A DNA stretch of 64,000 bases from Bryopsis sp. KO-2023 (taxonomy: Eukaryota; Chlorophyta; Ulvophyceae; Bryopsidales; Bryopsidaceae), in contig BSYQ01000008.1 of NCBI GenBank assembly GCA_030272585.1, forward strand, positions 558,001 to 622,000, given 5' to 3'. Under the pieces are notes generated by a model. It had not been told where the DNA came from. It saw nothing but the letters and a program-made list of their open reading frames with translations, and searched no databases. Positions within the stretch are counted from its first letter, which is position 1. Each line of letters begins with the position of its first letter. The position numbers and the translations under genes were made by a program. Positions 45,005 through 57,278 of the stretch are shown here, piece by piece.

Positions 45005-45996
45005 GTTTCTTGCACAGAAACAGAAGCTGGGGGGAAAAAAATACAAAGATTCAGCAGGGTACCATCTTGTATGCAACAACAGGCTTACCAGGCAACAATC
45101 CACTCTCAGAAAATAAAAGCGGGGACTTCGCGATCAAGAATAGATAGCACCAGTGGCGAGCAAGTGCTGGGTCCTGTTGATCTCGACCAAGCAAACTGGA
45201 TGTCGATTACGCGACAATCGCACACGTACCGCCTGTAGAGCGGATAAGAAAAAACTGCATCCAAACGAGATGAACGAAAAAACAGCGACGACAATCGACG
45301 TCACGTCACTCTATCAACGAACAGCGACCGGCCAACAGGCTGAAACACTCTGGGAGGAATCTCACGACATCCAGTTCCAGAAAAACCGCCACTTTATACG
45401 CGCGCAAACGGAAGAAAATTCGCAGGAGGCAGCAGGACGCACACGATCGCTTCGCAGTTTCTCGTGGGAGAAAAAGAATTTGCGTCGTGTGTTGAAGCAA
45501 ACCGACGCGCAATCGCAAGAACGAGTCGATTTTTCCAGGAATTTGTTCGATGGAATCCATCCCTTGCGTGCGAGGACGTTTCGTGAACGTTTCGCACGCC
45601 GCAAGTCTGGGCGTATTTACACAGCGAACCAGGCAGGCCGTGACTCCACAACGCACGCGAAAACCAACAACAATCCGATGGAATGAATGGAGGTGACGAT
45701 CCGCTGAACACAGCCCAGACACCAAACACTCCCACCCCAGCAGCAAGCAAATACGCTCACCAACGAGGAGGTCGATATTATCGACGGAATTCAACTAGGA
45801 GCTCTCCTCGCACTGAGAAGAACAAGTTTCTGGTCGCCCAAAGTTCGAGAATCCAGGCCAGCTCCGTCGAGGCACCGGGGTCCGCACCCTGCCCTTCTCC
45901 TGTCCATTCGAAAGAAAAGAGCGATTTTGATTGCGTGTCACGTTAATTGGGATGCTCAGTCTGACTGACAGATCGCCTCCACACCCGGTTCGGGTA

Positions 45997-46252
45997 CAAC
46001 CCGCCGAATCCCAACCCGCCGAATCCCAACCCGCCGAATCCGACGTGGACATGAGCGCACGTGGCATTCTTTTCGTGCACTTTTCACGACGGTTCTGCTC
46101 GCCAACGGCAAGTTGCCAGCGCTTTGTGTGTTGCAGTGCCAATGGTGTAACCTTTTCGCCACTGACGAAAGCAACGGCGGAACGTTCGCAATACGCCAGG
46201 GGTGGGGTAACGGGGAGACCTGTTTCAAGGAGGTTCGAATCCTCCTCCTGTC
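45997..46252 (+). repeat. Dispersed repeat with 15-bp tandem head and tRNA T-arm-like tail, copy 1
   Basis: Starts with about three copies of CCCAACCCGCCGAAT, then a conserved block containing GCGCACGTGGCATTC to about 46098. The middle is divergent. The end (46187-46252) includes a B-box-like GGTTCGAATCC with a GGAGG/CCTCC stem. Copy 2 is at 47531-47841 in the opposite orientation. It could be a SINE or a pair of small RNA genes; I cannot fold a complete tRNA. Confidence 0.6.
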
Positions 46253-47530
46253 GAGATCAAGCTTGCGCTTCGTCGTCTTCGCAGCAAAGCGCCAATGATT
46301 CCGAAAAACAAACAGTAAAAATATAGAAAAAGGGGCAAGCAAGCGACTTCCATATTGTTTGCTCCCCTTCAGAGAAAGAAGTGGACAGCGAGTTTGGTAA
46401 ATTCAGGGTGTTGGAACTCTCAGTGGGTGAACAAGGTATTGATCTCTCCACTATTTTCATTCGTTTCCTTCTCTTGTTTGGAAGGGGGAAGGTGGGGAGA
46501 GAGACAATAGACAGGGGGAAATAGATACTGGAATAGTGGAGCATACTGAACCATTCAAATTGTTTTTTTACTCTTGAATCATTGAAACTCCTGTCTGACA
46601 GTGACTCATTGAACACAGCCAGTCCTAGTTCTCTTTCATCCTCCCAATTGGATTTTAAGTAGTCCTAGTTGAACGTAGGGAGTTGACTGTTGGTAGAGGG
46701 GCTTTGGAGGGAGCACCATATATAAAGCTCAGATTAATTATTGGTCTCGGAGCAACAAAACTCATTGACTATTCTTTTCCAGTTTATCACTCCAGTTATT
46801 TGTGTTTCAATGCTGATATGTAATTTTCCAGCAAATCCTTTTTTCCCCTTTTCCCATAAAGACTTTCAGGAATAGCTAATAAAGAAGCAGATGCCTATTT
46901 TTCTTGAACTGTAGTAATTTATTTATTTATCTTAAGAAATAAATTAAATCGGAATGAAATCGAACCAACAAATCTCATACTGTAAAATTTACCAGCCATC
47001 AACGATTCTTACATGTATAGAGACTGTATTTTGGGGGACGCATTGATTCTTCATTCTGGTTTTATTCTTACATTCTTCTTTTGCTTTTGGTCTGGAGTTT
47101 TTAAGGGTATTTCTGGCAAGTCGAGTTTGCTGAGCCAGAAAATTGTGTTTCTGATGAAAAAATCACATCTTTCCCCCCAAAAAAAGGAAAACCCATCCAC
47201 CTACCAAAATAATGCCCCCCATCCAGTTCAGAACTTGCCATGCCCCTAACAACAGCTCTTAACAGCTCTTATTTTGTTTGAGCTACTGAACAGAGCCCTA
47301 TCCTTCAAAAGGTGATCTCCAAGCAGATGTAAAAGTCTCCAGAGCTTGCCCCCCTAAAACCCCAGAAAAGGGAAACCTAGACTCTGTGGGACAAGTACAG
47401 CACTGGTCTTTTGCTCCTAGTCCTTCAGATCATGGAAGACAAAAACTCACCCATCCGCCAAACTTGCCCCGAAACATCCTTCCGTTTCTGATACCCTGCT
47501 CTATTCATCGAAGAGTACAGCATGATTCCA

Positions 47531-47841
47531 GACAGGAGGAGGAATCGAACCTCCTTGGAACAGATCTCCCCGTTCCACCTGACCTGGCGTGTTGCGACCA
47601 CCACGAAAAGGTTCCGGCCGTTGGAAGCCGTCATTGCGGTGTCTCGGGTTCGCCAGTTGCAAGGGCGTCCACGCAACACGCAAACGGGCTGCTTTCACTT
47701 TGGTCAGAGAAGGGCGTTGTTGATTTTGAGCACGAGTAGAACCGTCGTGAAAAGTGCACGAAAAGAATGCCACGTGCGCTCGTGTCCACGTCGGATTCGG
47801 CGGGTTGGGATTCGGCGGGTTGGGATTCGGCGGGTTGGGAC
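47531..47841 (-). repeat. Dispersed repeat with 15-bp tandem head and tRNA T-arm-like tail, copy 2
   Basis: Same organisation as copy 1, on the minus strand: tandem CCCAACCCGCCGAAT units, the GCGCACGTGGCATTC block, a divergent and longer middle, then the conserved end with GGTTCGATTCC. Confidence 0.6.
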
Positions 47842-48416
47842 TACACCCCACACCCACCCACCCCATTGCGCCACTTCTGTGGAGCAAAATGGTTGCTGGA
47901 ATCCCCGCTCTCTTCGCACCACCACACCCGTCTTCCTTCCCCTTGGTTTTTTTCATTCGAGGGGTTTGAGGAAAAAAATGTTTGTTGGGGGGTTGGGGAG
48001 CGGAATTTTGTGAAAACAAACAGAAAATTACACCCTGGTGGATTGGGGCTTTTTAGGCAACATTGTATTCATTATTCGTTAATCAGTCCAGATTTATCCA
48101 TTGTCGTACGACGCCTACTGGGCGTACGTTTACGTAGTCACCTTCCGCTCAATTGTGGCTTGTTAGCACGAAGTTGCGTCTAATCAGCGAAACAACCTAT
48201 TGTCCGTTTGCTTGAAGGAAAAAGAACAGAAAGAAGGGCTCACAGCTTTTGTTCTTTTCGACAGAAACAGTTTCTTTTTGGCCAGGAAGCCTGTGTTGCT
48301 CCTTGTCAAGCGGTGCACCCTGTTGATAGGTACCTCTGTTTTTTCGGAAGCGCTTCGTTTGGGTGCCAGTGTTTTCCTTTTTCGAGTTTTGAGGAGAAAG
48401 AGAAGGACCAGGAAAG

Positions 48417-49103
48417 ATGTTCAAAAAGCTGTTCGGTGGGCGACCCGCTGAACCCCGCAGCGGTCCGTCGGTGGGGTCCAAAGTGGCGAATCAGACGATT
48501 TCTTCGCTCGAGGAACTGACGGAGAGGGAAGCCCAGCTCGAAAAGCGGAAGATGTTGGTCGAGAAACGAATCGAGGACGAGACGGAAAAGGCGAAGGCGT
48601 TCACCAAGCAGAAAAAGAAAACCCAAGCGTTGATGTGCTTGAAGAAGAAAAAGATGTATGAGCAGGAGGTGGTCAACGTGGAGAACCTCATAATTAGACT
48701 CTCCGAGCAGCGCATCATGCTCGAAAACCAGAAAACGATGGTCGACGTGGTGAGCACGATGAAGAACGCTGCTCAAGCCCAGAAGGCGACCATGAAGGAC
48801 ATGAACGTGGATAACGTCGATGAGGTTTTGGAAGCCATCAACGAACAAACCGACGAATACAAGGCGGTTCAAGACGCGCTGGCCCAGCCCGCTGGAATCG
48901 CTGGCGACTTGGACGACGACGATTTGTTGGCGGAATTGGAGGAGCTGGAACAAGAGGAGTTGGACAAGGAGCTTCTGGAACCTGCTCCCGTTCCATCGAC
49001 CCCCGACGTGCTTCCATCCGTCCCCACCGCAGCTGCAAAGAAACCTGCAAAAACCCCAGAAGAATTGGAACTGGAAGCCCTGGAGGCAGAAATGGCCATG
49101 TAA
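48417..49103 (+). CDS. VPS32: ESCRT-III subunit SNF7/VPS32 (CHMP4)
   Basis: The frame encodes 228 residues, the usual size for this family. SNF7 polymerises into membrane-remodelling spirals in multivesicular body formation, cytokinesis and membrane repair. Visible features are the N-terminal MFKKLFGG membrane-binding segment, the basic helical hairpin (EKRKMLVEKRIEDETEKAK, ALMCLKKKKMYEQE), the MKDMNVDNVDEVLE and INEQTDEYKAVQDAL regions, the acidic LDDDDLLAELEELEQEEL segment and a C-terminal helix ELELEALEAEMAM that should bind the VPS4 MIT domain. The gene is intronless. The start ATG 48417 matches the family N-terminus. Confidence 0.95.
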   Translation: MFKKLFGGRPAEPRSGPSVGSKVANQTISSLEELTEREAQLEKRKMLVEKRIEDETEKAKAFTKQKKKTQALMCLKKKKMYEQEVVNVENLIIRLSEQRIMLENQKTMVDVVSTMKNAAQAQKATMKDMNVDNVDEVLEAINEQTDEYKAVQDALAQPAGIAGDLDDDDLLAELEELEQEELDKELLEPAPVPSTPDVLPSVPTAAAKKPAKTPEELELEALEAEMAM

Positions 49104-50553
49104 ACAAGGGGACCCAAAAATTCCAGGAGAAGAGGGGAAAAAAACAGTATTTTTTTTTTCTTTGCTTGGATTGGTTTCCTTTTTATTTTTTCCTCGTGTC
49201 AGCCCGAGAGGGCTGTTCAAAACATAGGAAAAAGAAAAAGCGTGAACTCTGTGGAAAGTTCACCTGTCATTGGGCTGCTTTCAGAAGAGATTTCGATTCA
49301 TATATATGTCTTTTGGGTGTTGGGATTGTCTCTTTTTTTTCCAGCATTTGGGGGGTTTGTTATTCGTAAGGTGATTCTGGTGGCTGTTCTTTTTTGTTTG
49401 ATTGGGTTTTTTTCTAGACCCCCCCCCAAAAAAAAAACTGAGTTAGAGGAAGGAGTAAGAGAATGCTAAAGAATGTACAAGAGTGCTCTTGTGGAGCTGC
49501 TGCTTCATTTTTTGGGATTTTTTCTTTTGTTTTTCTTTGAGGGATGGATGAGGAGGGGGGGGGGGGGGGGGAAGGAATTACCAAAACAAAGAAATGGGGC
49601 GAAAATGAGTCTGCGGTGTCGAGAGAAAACAAACAGGAAAAGAAAGGGGAGGGGGAGGGGGTTAGTATGGTTTCTGTGTTGGAGGTGGGCAAGGGTGCCA
49701 TCTCATTTGTATGATTGCAAGAGGTTTTGTACAACTGAAAATTTTCAATGGATTAATGAAAAAAAAAAAGATGACTTGAAACAGAGGGTGATTCTTTCTT
49801 AGCTTTTGAAAAAGGGGTGGGGGACCTCTACTTATGTGAGCCATGATTTCGTGGACGATGTCGAAATGTATGTGTATCTCTTACTGCGAAGTTTGTTTTT
49901 TTACCAATGGGAGAATGGTTACTGTTCATATGATATATCATAACTGCAGGGATGCCACCCAGGCCTCATGCAAAAGCAGCTTTGTTTTCTGTGTGCAGAG
50001 CTAGTGTAATTTCGAATGGCCTTCTTGTCCAATCGTCTGCACTAGCAGGAAGAGTGATTTCTTCCATTTGTATCCTTTTTTTGTCAGGGCACAGCTCACA
50101 TGTCAGTCATTGACGTATCAATCATTGGTCTGATGGGATGGCTCTTGTTGCACAGGGATGCAGTTCACAGCAGGACATCGGCACCAACTAGCAATCAACA
50201 TGAATTCCCCAATAATTGGTTCCCTCACTGTTTGTTTGATCGTCCAAGGTAGCTTCTAAACATACATTTCAAAACGAAACCCCAAACCCTTCCCAGACAA
50301 GATTGTACATCCCCTATCCCTATCGAAGAGCTCCACACACAAGCACCCATCTGTTTGCCTGTGGATAAACCTGGAAAAAAAAAGTCTTGATATTTCGCCC
50401 CCCCCCCCTCCCTCTGTTTCCAACCATCAAACACAAAGCCACTACCGAGGGAAGAATGACCACCACCTCCACCTCGAATCATGTGAGTCAAGAATATCCA
50501 TCGACCAGGTTGCAAATCCTTTCCACAAAAACTTTCTAATTGGATGCCCAATC
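49104..50553. other. Intergenic region between convergent genes, homopolymer-rich
   Basis: Between VPS32 (plus) and the membrane-protein gene (minus). A G run near 49555-49571 lies on the VPS32 sense strand, and a C run at 50398-50410 is G-rich on the sense strand of the minus gene. No gene is visible. Confidence 0.65.
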
Positions 50554-53080
50554 CTAGACGACATCTGGGTAATGATAAATCGAATCCTGCTTGCTGGATG
50601 CTGCAGGGGGGTCCAAATTGCCTGGCACGTCCTGCTGTTCATATGGCTCCTTGGGTTTCCTGCTTTTCTTCTTCCTGCGTCTGGGTGGAGCACTGTCTGA
50701 CGCGGGAAGCCCATCCACCGTATTTGGCACCATAGCCACATCAACATCCGCCTGAAAGTTTCTCAAACCAATCCATCAGGTTGCCCACAAAAAAAACAAA
50801 AAAAACAGACACCAGAATCTGGTGTAATATTCGAAACGAAACAGGAAGGAGCAAACAACAGCACAACGAGATTCTCGGTTTTGTCAAAAAAAAAGGCCCT
50901 AAAAACACGCCAAAAAACAATGTATCCCCCTCTCCCTGGAGAATAAGTAAGAAAACCAATATTTTTTCTTTAAGAAGGTGAATAAAATCCAAAACAAAAC
51001 ATACAAACTCCTACCTCATCGACTGGAAGCAATTCGGAGCTGTCCCTCATATCGCTATCCATCAGTTGTTCCTTGAGCCGGAGCTTCTTGGCCTCATACT
51101 TGACTCTTTTCCTCCGTCTGTCTTCCCTCTCCAGTCGCTTTGCCCTGGCTAATTCTTTGCGCTGCCATCCGGCCTCAAAACACTCAAACACTAAAACCAC
51201 AAAGGTGAATACGATGTAGGCCGCACAGAAGACGTTGGGCATCGAAAAAGGCTCAATCCACCACCAATGCAGCCTAATCACACACCTAGATGGAACAAAA
51301 AAAAACAAAAGCATTCAACCAAAATGATTCAGATAAATTGGGGGCGACGGTATTTTGGTTCTAGCTTTTTTAGCATCGTTTTTGCGCTAAGGGCCTATCC
51401 ACCCCCCTCCAACCCCTCTTTTTTCATTTTTATTTTTGTGCATCCCATAATCTCTTGGCGTCTTATGCATGATTCCCCCATCTCCGGCCTTGATTAAAAA
51501 AACATAAATCAAAATCACTTCTTGCTGCAATGCAATTTTTTTTCCAGCTTGAGCCTGATTTAATTCGTAAAAAAAATCGTTCATTCACTTTCACAGCTTC
51601 AATCAACTCACACTTTTTCTTTATGAACTTTAGGTTTTTTTTTGTTTTTTTTGTTTTTTTTTGGGGGGGGGAGGGTGGAGCAATTACTAACTCAAGCAAC
51701 ACGGAACAATATCGAAACTTTAAAACAAGTCACCACAGGAAATTAAAAGATGCTAATCTCAGGAGGGAAGCACCTCAAATCCACCCCTTTCAAGATGTGC
51801 AAACGAAAAAAAAAAAAAAAAAAGATATCTGCATCTTTTTCACACATATATCTTACTTTTTGCAAGGGCTGGGATAGAGGGTCGAATGCAGCTCACAGTA
51901 AAAATTACAATCTCGATCGATCACACTGCATTCCGGAGTTTTCAACTCGGCTTTGTCGATGGATATTTGGCAAAACTTGTTCGTGGCATAAGCTTGCAGG
52001 AAAATCACAGCGGACCCAACAACGAAACCACCGACCACCTGGAAATTCCCACACAACCTTCAATACAACTGGCAGTGGAAGAAAAAAAACAGAAAGCTGC
52101 ACACCACCTCCTAAAAATGATTTCAGTTCTTTTCCTGTGCATGTCCAGATTTTGGGGAGGCGGGGGGAAGGAAAAAACGCAGGAAGCCACCCAAAAATCT
52201 GAAAAGCTTTCCCCCACATCCAGTCTTTCAAAAACACCACCCCATTATTCAAAACCATTGAAAAACCAACGTCAAACCAAGGGCAACTCCCCATTAATAT
52301 ATTTTTAGACATCTTGCACACCATGATTCCACAGATTTGTGGAATCTCCAAGCATGGAGATTTAGAGTTCATAACCAATTCCATGCATTTCTATTTTTGG
52401 AGCAGCGTACCACCCCATCATCGCCCCAATCTCACCTGGGTAAAACTGACCAATCGGAGAATATGCGATTTCGTGCTTGGCTTCCATGTCTTGTTGAACA
52501 GCGTGTAGTAAGTTGCAGTAAATAGGATCATAATGAACGAAAAAAATGCCAAAATGAACCCAGCATAGCGAACCATAATGTTCACCCAGCGGAAAATATC
52601 AATATCATCATTGATCGATTCTACCACCTCTTCCGTGTTGCTCGTTACATTCAGCTCAACCTCAGGCACATCGATATGACCAGGGGTGAACCACCCGAAG
52701 ATATTGCCGATCAAGCCTTTCGGCAAAGAACCCAGCGGTATGTCAGGAAACGGTGCTGGCAAATCGAGGTCCAAAGCAGTCATCACACATTTTGCCCTCG
52801 CCAACACTGATTCGGCCAGAGCTTCAGCCGCTTGGCTGTATTCAATAGAAACGTTTCGGGCGATGCCGCCGATGTAATGGTCCTGGCAGTTTTTGAAATC
52901 CGCAAATTCTGCCCAAATCGAGTGCATGGCTTTGATCATGGCAGCCAGGAGGTACGCAAAAAAGAGGTGCTTGAGGATTCTCGCTCCATACTTTTTGAAC
53001 GTGAGCAGTCCGACCATCCTCAGCCATTTTTTCAGTTTTCCCCCACCCGAAAGCTTGCCTGACCTTCGTTTTCTGGCCAT
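50554..53080 (-). CDS. Unrecognised four-pass membrane protein
   Basis: Four exons join in phase (52436-53080, 51857-52038, 51015-51285, 50554-50751), giving 431 residues. The N-terminus is very basic (MARKRRSGKLSGGGKLKKW), then a hydrophobic helix (about 35-57). A loop of about 115 residues follows with possible N-glycosylation sites (NVS, NVT), two Cys and a Pro-rich part. Three more hydrophobic helices lie at about 172-202, 216-236 and 288-310. Between helices 3 and 4 is a Cys-containing loop (TPECSVIDRDCNFYCELH). The C-terminus is a long basic/acidic helix (RLEREDRRRKRVKYEAKKL) and an RRRKKKSRKPK patch. Loops rich in Cys and glycosylation sites suggest two extracytosolic domains. I do not recognise the family. 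Confidence 0.75.
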
Positions 53081-53486
53081 GATGCGTTACAGCCCTATGA
53101 TATGGAAATTCCGCTTGAAATGAAACTTATTTACAAGGGTGATAGCGCTTTTGGCTGTCTGGCCACCCCCGGTCAATAACAAAATGGGTAGAGCCAGCCT
53201 AAATGAGGTCAAAGCGATGCAGCTCAGCTGGTTCCTGCCCACCAGACACATACATCGAATCATAAATCCTGCAATTCATTGAAAATTCGTCCAGACGTCG
53301 ATCTACTCCCCTCCTGCAACGGAGCGATTTCCTGTGACCTCCAATAAAACAAAGCCGAACACCAACAAACCAAACGGAACTTTCAAATATGCATACATTC
53401 CGCCGAAATTCCATCGTTATCACACCAGGAGCCAAATTTCGACATTGCGGGCTCTTGGTTGGAATGAGTGGCAAAAATAGACCATA

Positions 53487-53908
53487 TCATATAGAACACA
53501 CCGAAGGAGAATTTCGCAGAGCGACCAACTCACGTCGCAGCGTGTGTGTATCTACAGCCTGGTGGCGATTCCTTGGTTTCAGCTTCTGTTTTCGTGAGGT
53601 CTCTGGTCCAGACGCCCTTTGAAAACACTTGATCGTACCGATTTCCATCGCATCCCGTACAGCTTTCGACGATTCTGCGTGGCAAAGTCGTCAAAGGCCG
53701 CGGGCTGTCGAGCCAGGGTGTGGGGTGCGGGATTTCCTGAGGTTGTGGAGGGTTTAGTTGCCTTACCGGAGTTGAACCAAACCGAGTTTCGGTGGGGTGA
53801 GCCCAGCAACTCGTTCAGTGGAGCTCGAACATAGAAGATTGTATGTTGCCTGAGGAGGCACAGATACTGCTGGAAGGTTAAGCTTTCTGCTGATCCAATC
53901 AATGCCAT
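53487..53908 (-). CDS. Possible small two-exon gene
   Basis: A frame from ATG 53908 begins MALIGSAESLTFQQYLCLL and reaches a good donor (TCCG|GTAAGG) at 53767. An acceptor at 53674 (ACGCAG) gives a second exon to a stop at 53487 and 109 residues in total. Unspliced, the same start also gives 109 residues, ending at 53579. The product has no recognisable domain, and the region may instead be upstream sequence of the membrane-protein gene. Confidence 0.25.
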
Positions 53909-54665
53909 CTTGCAGCCTTGATCTTAGCTGACTTCGAAAGGTTACGGATTGAGATCAGCTGATGAGCTATTTGTTGGATGCTAATTCTGCTTGTGCAACA
54001 ATAACACAGTGGAGGGAAATCATACTCCTCCCCCAGAAAATCCAGAAATTCTTTCACATGCTTTGATTATGTACACACCCCATTCCCTTCTCAATCTTGT
54101 CCACAATCTTCATCGAGATGCATTGCACCCACCACAGGTACTGGTATGTGTGCAATGTATCAGTACAGTTGAATTGAACCAAGACTGAGATGTTGGGGCC
54201 TGTTCATTTCCAAAAGAACAAGTCAGAGATTGACAAAAAGATTCTTAACGAGGGGGTTGGATCTTCCTGACGTTCCAACAATCCACCCCCTCCTGTGAAC
54301 AACGCACTCCACTCCAACACAGTTCAGAATCAGCAACCCACCTGAACAAGACCGACGCTCAGATTCGAGCGCCATCAGCAACGACAACGACAATTTTAAC
54401 ACTGCTCGTTGTGAGTTGGCCAGTCAAACTGCATCCTGGCACTGTGCAGGATTTTGTTGGATGTCCAATCTCGATCGGGCAGCATTATGCAGATATGGCG
54501 CAGATCGTATCTAGAATGGGGCCGAATTGGGCCTTCTGGGCGCTTTTTGGATCTGGTGCCTCCCTACATAATCGCCACCGACTTTCATTCCAGCAACCCC
54601 ACAGTTTTTGCGACTCATCGACAACTTCTCTTCTGTTCACTCGCCTGTCCGTATTGTTATCCACT
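53909..54665. other. Upstream region of the LHCII gene
   Basis: No gene is supported here. The frame of the LHCII first exon is open upstream to 54411, but those residues do not resemble a transit peptide or LHC protein. The promoter and 5' UTR are expected here. Confidence 0.5.
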
Positions 54666-55689
54666 ATGGCTTCTGCTATGATCGCTCATACCGCTGTTGG
54701 TGCCGGCATCGCCGCCAGGGTATGTTGCGTCGTGTCGTGTCGTTCTACCTTTCCTGGCAGCCCGAGCAACATCTCGCTGCTTTTGTGCTAACGATTGACG
54801 TCGAGCTGTTTGGTACTTTTAGGCCAACAAGCAGGTTACCCGCGCTGCCGTCGAGTTCTACGGACCTGACCGCGCTCTGTGGTTGGGACCTTACTCTGAG
54901 GGTGCCGTCCCCAGCTACCTCACCGGAGAGTTCCCTGGCGACTACGGCTGGGACTCCGCCGGTTTGTCGGCTGACCCCGAGACTTTCGCTGCCAACCGCG
55001 AGTTGGAGTTGATCCACGCTCGCTGGGCTATGTTGGGAGTTGTCGGGTGCTTGACCCCCGAGGCCCTCGAGAAGTACGGAGGTGTTGAGTTTGGTGAAGC
55101 CGTCTGGTTCAAGGCGGGCTCCCAGATCTTCGCTGAGGGTGGTCTTGACTACCTCGGAAACCCCTCTTTGGTCCACGCTCAGTCCATCCTTGCCATCTGC
55201 TGGACTCAGGTACGCGACCTTGTTATTGAACGCTGACGGGTTTCGGATTCGCGAAGTATTGATGCTTGTCGGTTTATTGTTTTTAAGTCGTTAACCATCG
55301 AGACTGTCGAAACACTTTAGGTTGCGCTGGACGTCAGTCGTCGTCCGCTGTTTTGACCTTTTGTTTCGTTGCGATAGGTTGTCCTCATGGGTTTGGCTGA
55401 GGGATACAGGTGCTCCGGAGGTCCTCTCGGAGAGGCCACCGACCCACTCTACCCCGGTGAGGCTTTCGACCCAATGGGCATGGCTGACGACCCCGAGACT
55501 TTCGCTGAATTGAAGACCAAGGAGATCAAGAACGGAAGGTTGGCTATGTTCGCCATGTTCGGATTCTTCGTCCAGTCTCTCCAGACCGGAAAGGGACCAG
55601 TCGAGTGCTGGGCCGAGCACATCGCCGACCCCGTCGCCAACAACGGATTCGTCTACGCCACCAAGTTCTTCGGTGCTCAGATCTTCTAA
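54666..55689 (+). CDS. LHCB: Light-harvesting chlorophyll a/b-binding protein of photosystem II (LHCII type)
   Basis: Exons 54666-54719, 54823-55209 and 55378-55689 join in phase, giving 250 residues. Exon 1 is a short plastid transit peptide ([18 protein letters not shown]). The mature protein starts near [19 protein letters not shown], the family's lipid-binding and trimerisation motif, here FYGPDR rather than the usual WYGPDR. Then come [17 protein letters not shown], helix B with its chlorophyll ligands ([13 protein letters not shown]), the [17 protein letters not shown] helix split by intron 2, and helix C ([16 protein letters not shown]). The protein sits in the thylakoid membrane and passes excitation energy to photosystem II. 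Introns are short (103 and 168 bp), and codon use favours C at third positions, as in highly expressed genes. Confidence 0.96.
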
Positions 55690-57278
55690 ATTTTCCACGG
55701 ACCTGGTTTTGCTCACGAGAGATCGCTCTTGTTTTGTCGAAAGGGCGCGTTTGGTTTCGTGTTTTGAGAAGATATCGTAGATGCTGCTTTTGTTTTGGTA
55801 ATCGAGGAGAAAATCTGTACTTAAATAGTGAATCGCATAGTGTGGGGTGTAACCTTTTATCACACTAAAGCCTGTTGGTTTATGCAATCTCAAGAGCAGT
55901 GGAACAATCTCTGGTCAAGCAAAAGCAGTGGAACAGAACGGAAAGAAAATCCTGCAAAGCACTAAACACGGTTGTACAACTCGCACACCCGCATCCACAG
56001 CTACTTCAAATATTTCGCAATGAAATCTACTGTAAAATCTTCTTCAGGACACCTGACACTGCAAACCACTACTACTCAACCAAAAGGCGGCTGTGGGAAC
56101 TGTACCTCGTCAAATTCACCTGCCACAGCAGTTCCCCCTTTGCAGTGAAATTGTCCAAAAAAATAACAAAAAAATTGTGGAATTGTGAAATTGTGGTGTC
56201 AACACAAAACTCAGTTCATGCCAGCTGCTGAAACTGCCCCTTCCTACTTTCTTTCTGCTGATCCTCGTTCTGTGTTGTAAACTATTTGGTTGGCAATTTG
56301 GACGGTGTGGCGACAGTTGGAAGCAATACGTTTCACGGTTACGTTACATCTTGTAGCAGTTTCCTTGCCTGTTTATGGGTTGATTTGTGTATCTGTTGTG
56401 TTTCAATTTTCGTATCAGTCGGGCAGAATCGCTTATGGTCATCGCCAACGACGACAAAAAACCAGATCACACCCCCACGCTTCGAGTTTGCAAGGCTCCC
56501 GAAATCAGCCACGCTAACCTTTCGGGTAAGGACCGAAACTGCGAGAATATGCCAACCGCACACCTTAACGATTCCCCCAACGACCCCCCTGTTTTCTTTG
56601 CGATCTCGAAAACTGTGGTCCCTCGGCAAACGCTCGTTGCGGGTCAGTTTTTAACGCTCCAGCGGTTGGACCACCATATCTGAATTGGCATCAAACGAAG
56701 AAGACGTTTGACCGTGGTGTTTCGTTTCGATACTTTTGTGCGCCCGCCCACAGCGGTTGGGTTGGGTTGACTATTTTAGGGCTCCTGGTTCGCGCTTTCG
56801 GCAAAACGAAAGGTGTTGTATTGGCGTTAGTCATATTCTCGAGGTGTAAAGTATTGACTTTTCGTGCGACTCTAAGCGTGGGGGGAAAACCTTCCCTGGG
56901 GAACTCATTCTGAAGACCTCATATTAGCAACAAAATATCATAGTCCAGATTTTCCCAAGGCAGAAAATAGAGGATTTTTGGAATGTATGATGAGAGAATC
57001 GAAGGTTCAATTCACCATTTGTGATCTGCAAAATGAAATCCACATGAATCCGCTGTCTAACCATTTATAATCAGACTAGTGGGTGCATCCAGCCAAACAT
57101 GTTCAGCAGAAGCCAGGTTTCTCCTGTTTTTTTTGGGCCTTATCTTTGCCCAGATGCACACACAGCAAAAGAATCCACATTAAACTGCAGATTATGATCG
57201 GGCAGGTTAGTTGGATGCTTCACGGTTAGCCCCCAATCAGCAGCGGACGAGCAATTGCAGTGGAAGCTGGCGAGGTAC
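55690..57278. other. Intergenic region
   Basis: This 1.6 kb lies between two plus-strand genes. The open frames at 56286-56683 have no recognisable product. A small ATG exon near 57194 could precede the next gene, but its phase does not fit. Confidence 0.5.

Larger units (their letters stand above)
45005..48416. other. Divergent intergenic region with an inverted pair of related repeats
   Basis: The region separates the starts of the JmjC gene (minus) and VPS32 (plus). It contains two related repeat copies in opposite orientation (45997-46252 and 47531-47841) around an AT-rich core, and a primer-site-like motif at 46742-46753. Open frames at 45153-45686 and nearby have no recognisable product and lie where the JmjC promoter should be. 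Confidence 0.55.

Noticed and set aside
45153..45686. Plus-strand frame of 177 codons rich in Arg, Thr and Gln
   Set aside because: No recognisable domain or splice support, and it lies in the expected promoter or 5' UTR of the JmjC gene.
46187..46252. Possible tRNA gene
   Set aside because: A T arm and an acceptor-like 3' end are visible, but no matching 5' acceptor strand is found upstream or downstream, so neither a normal nor a permuted tRNA can be folded.
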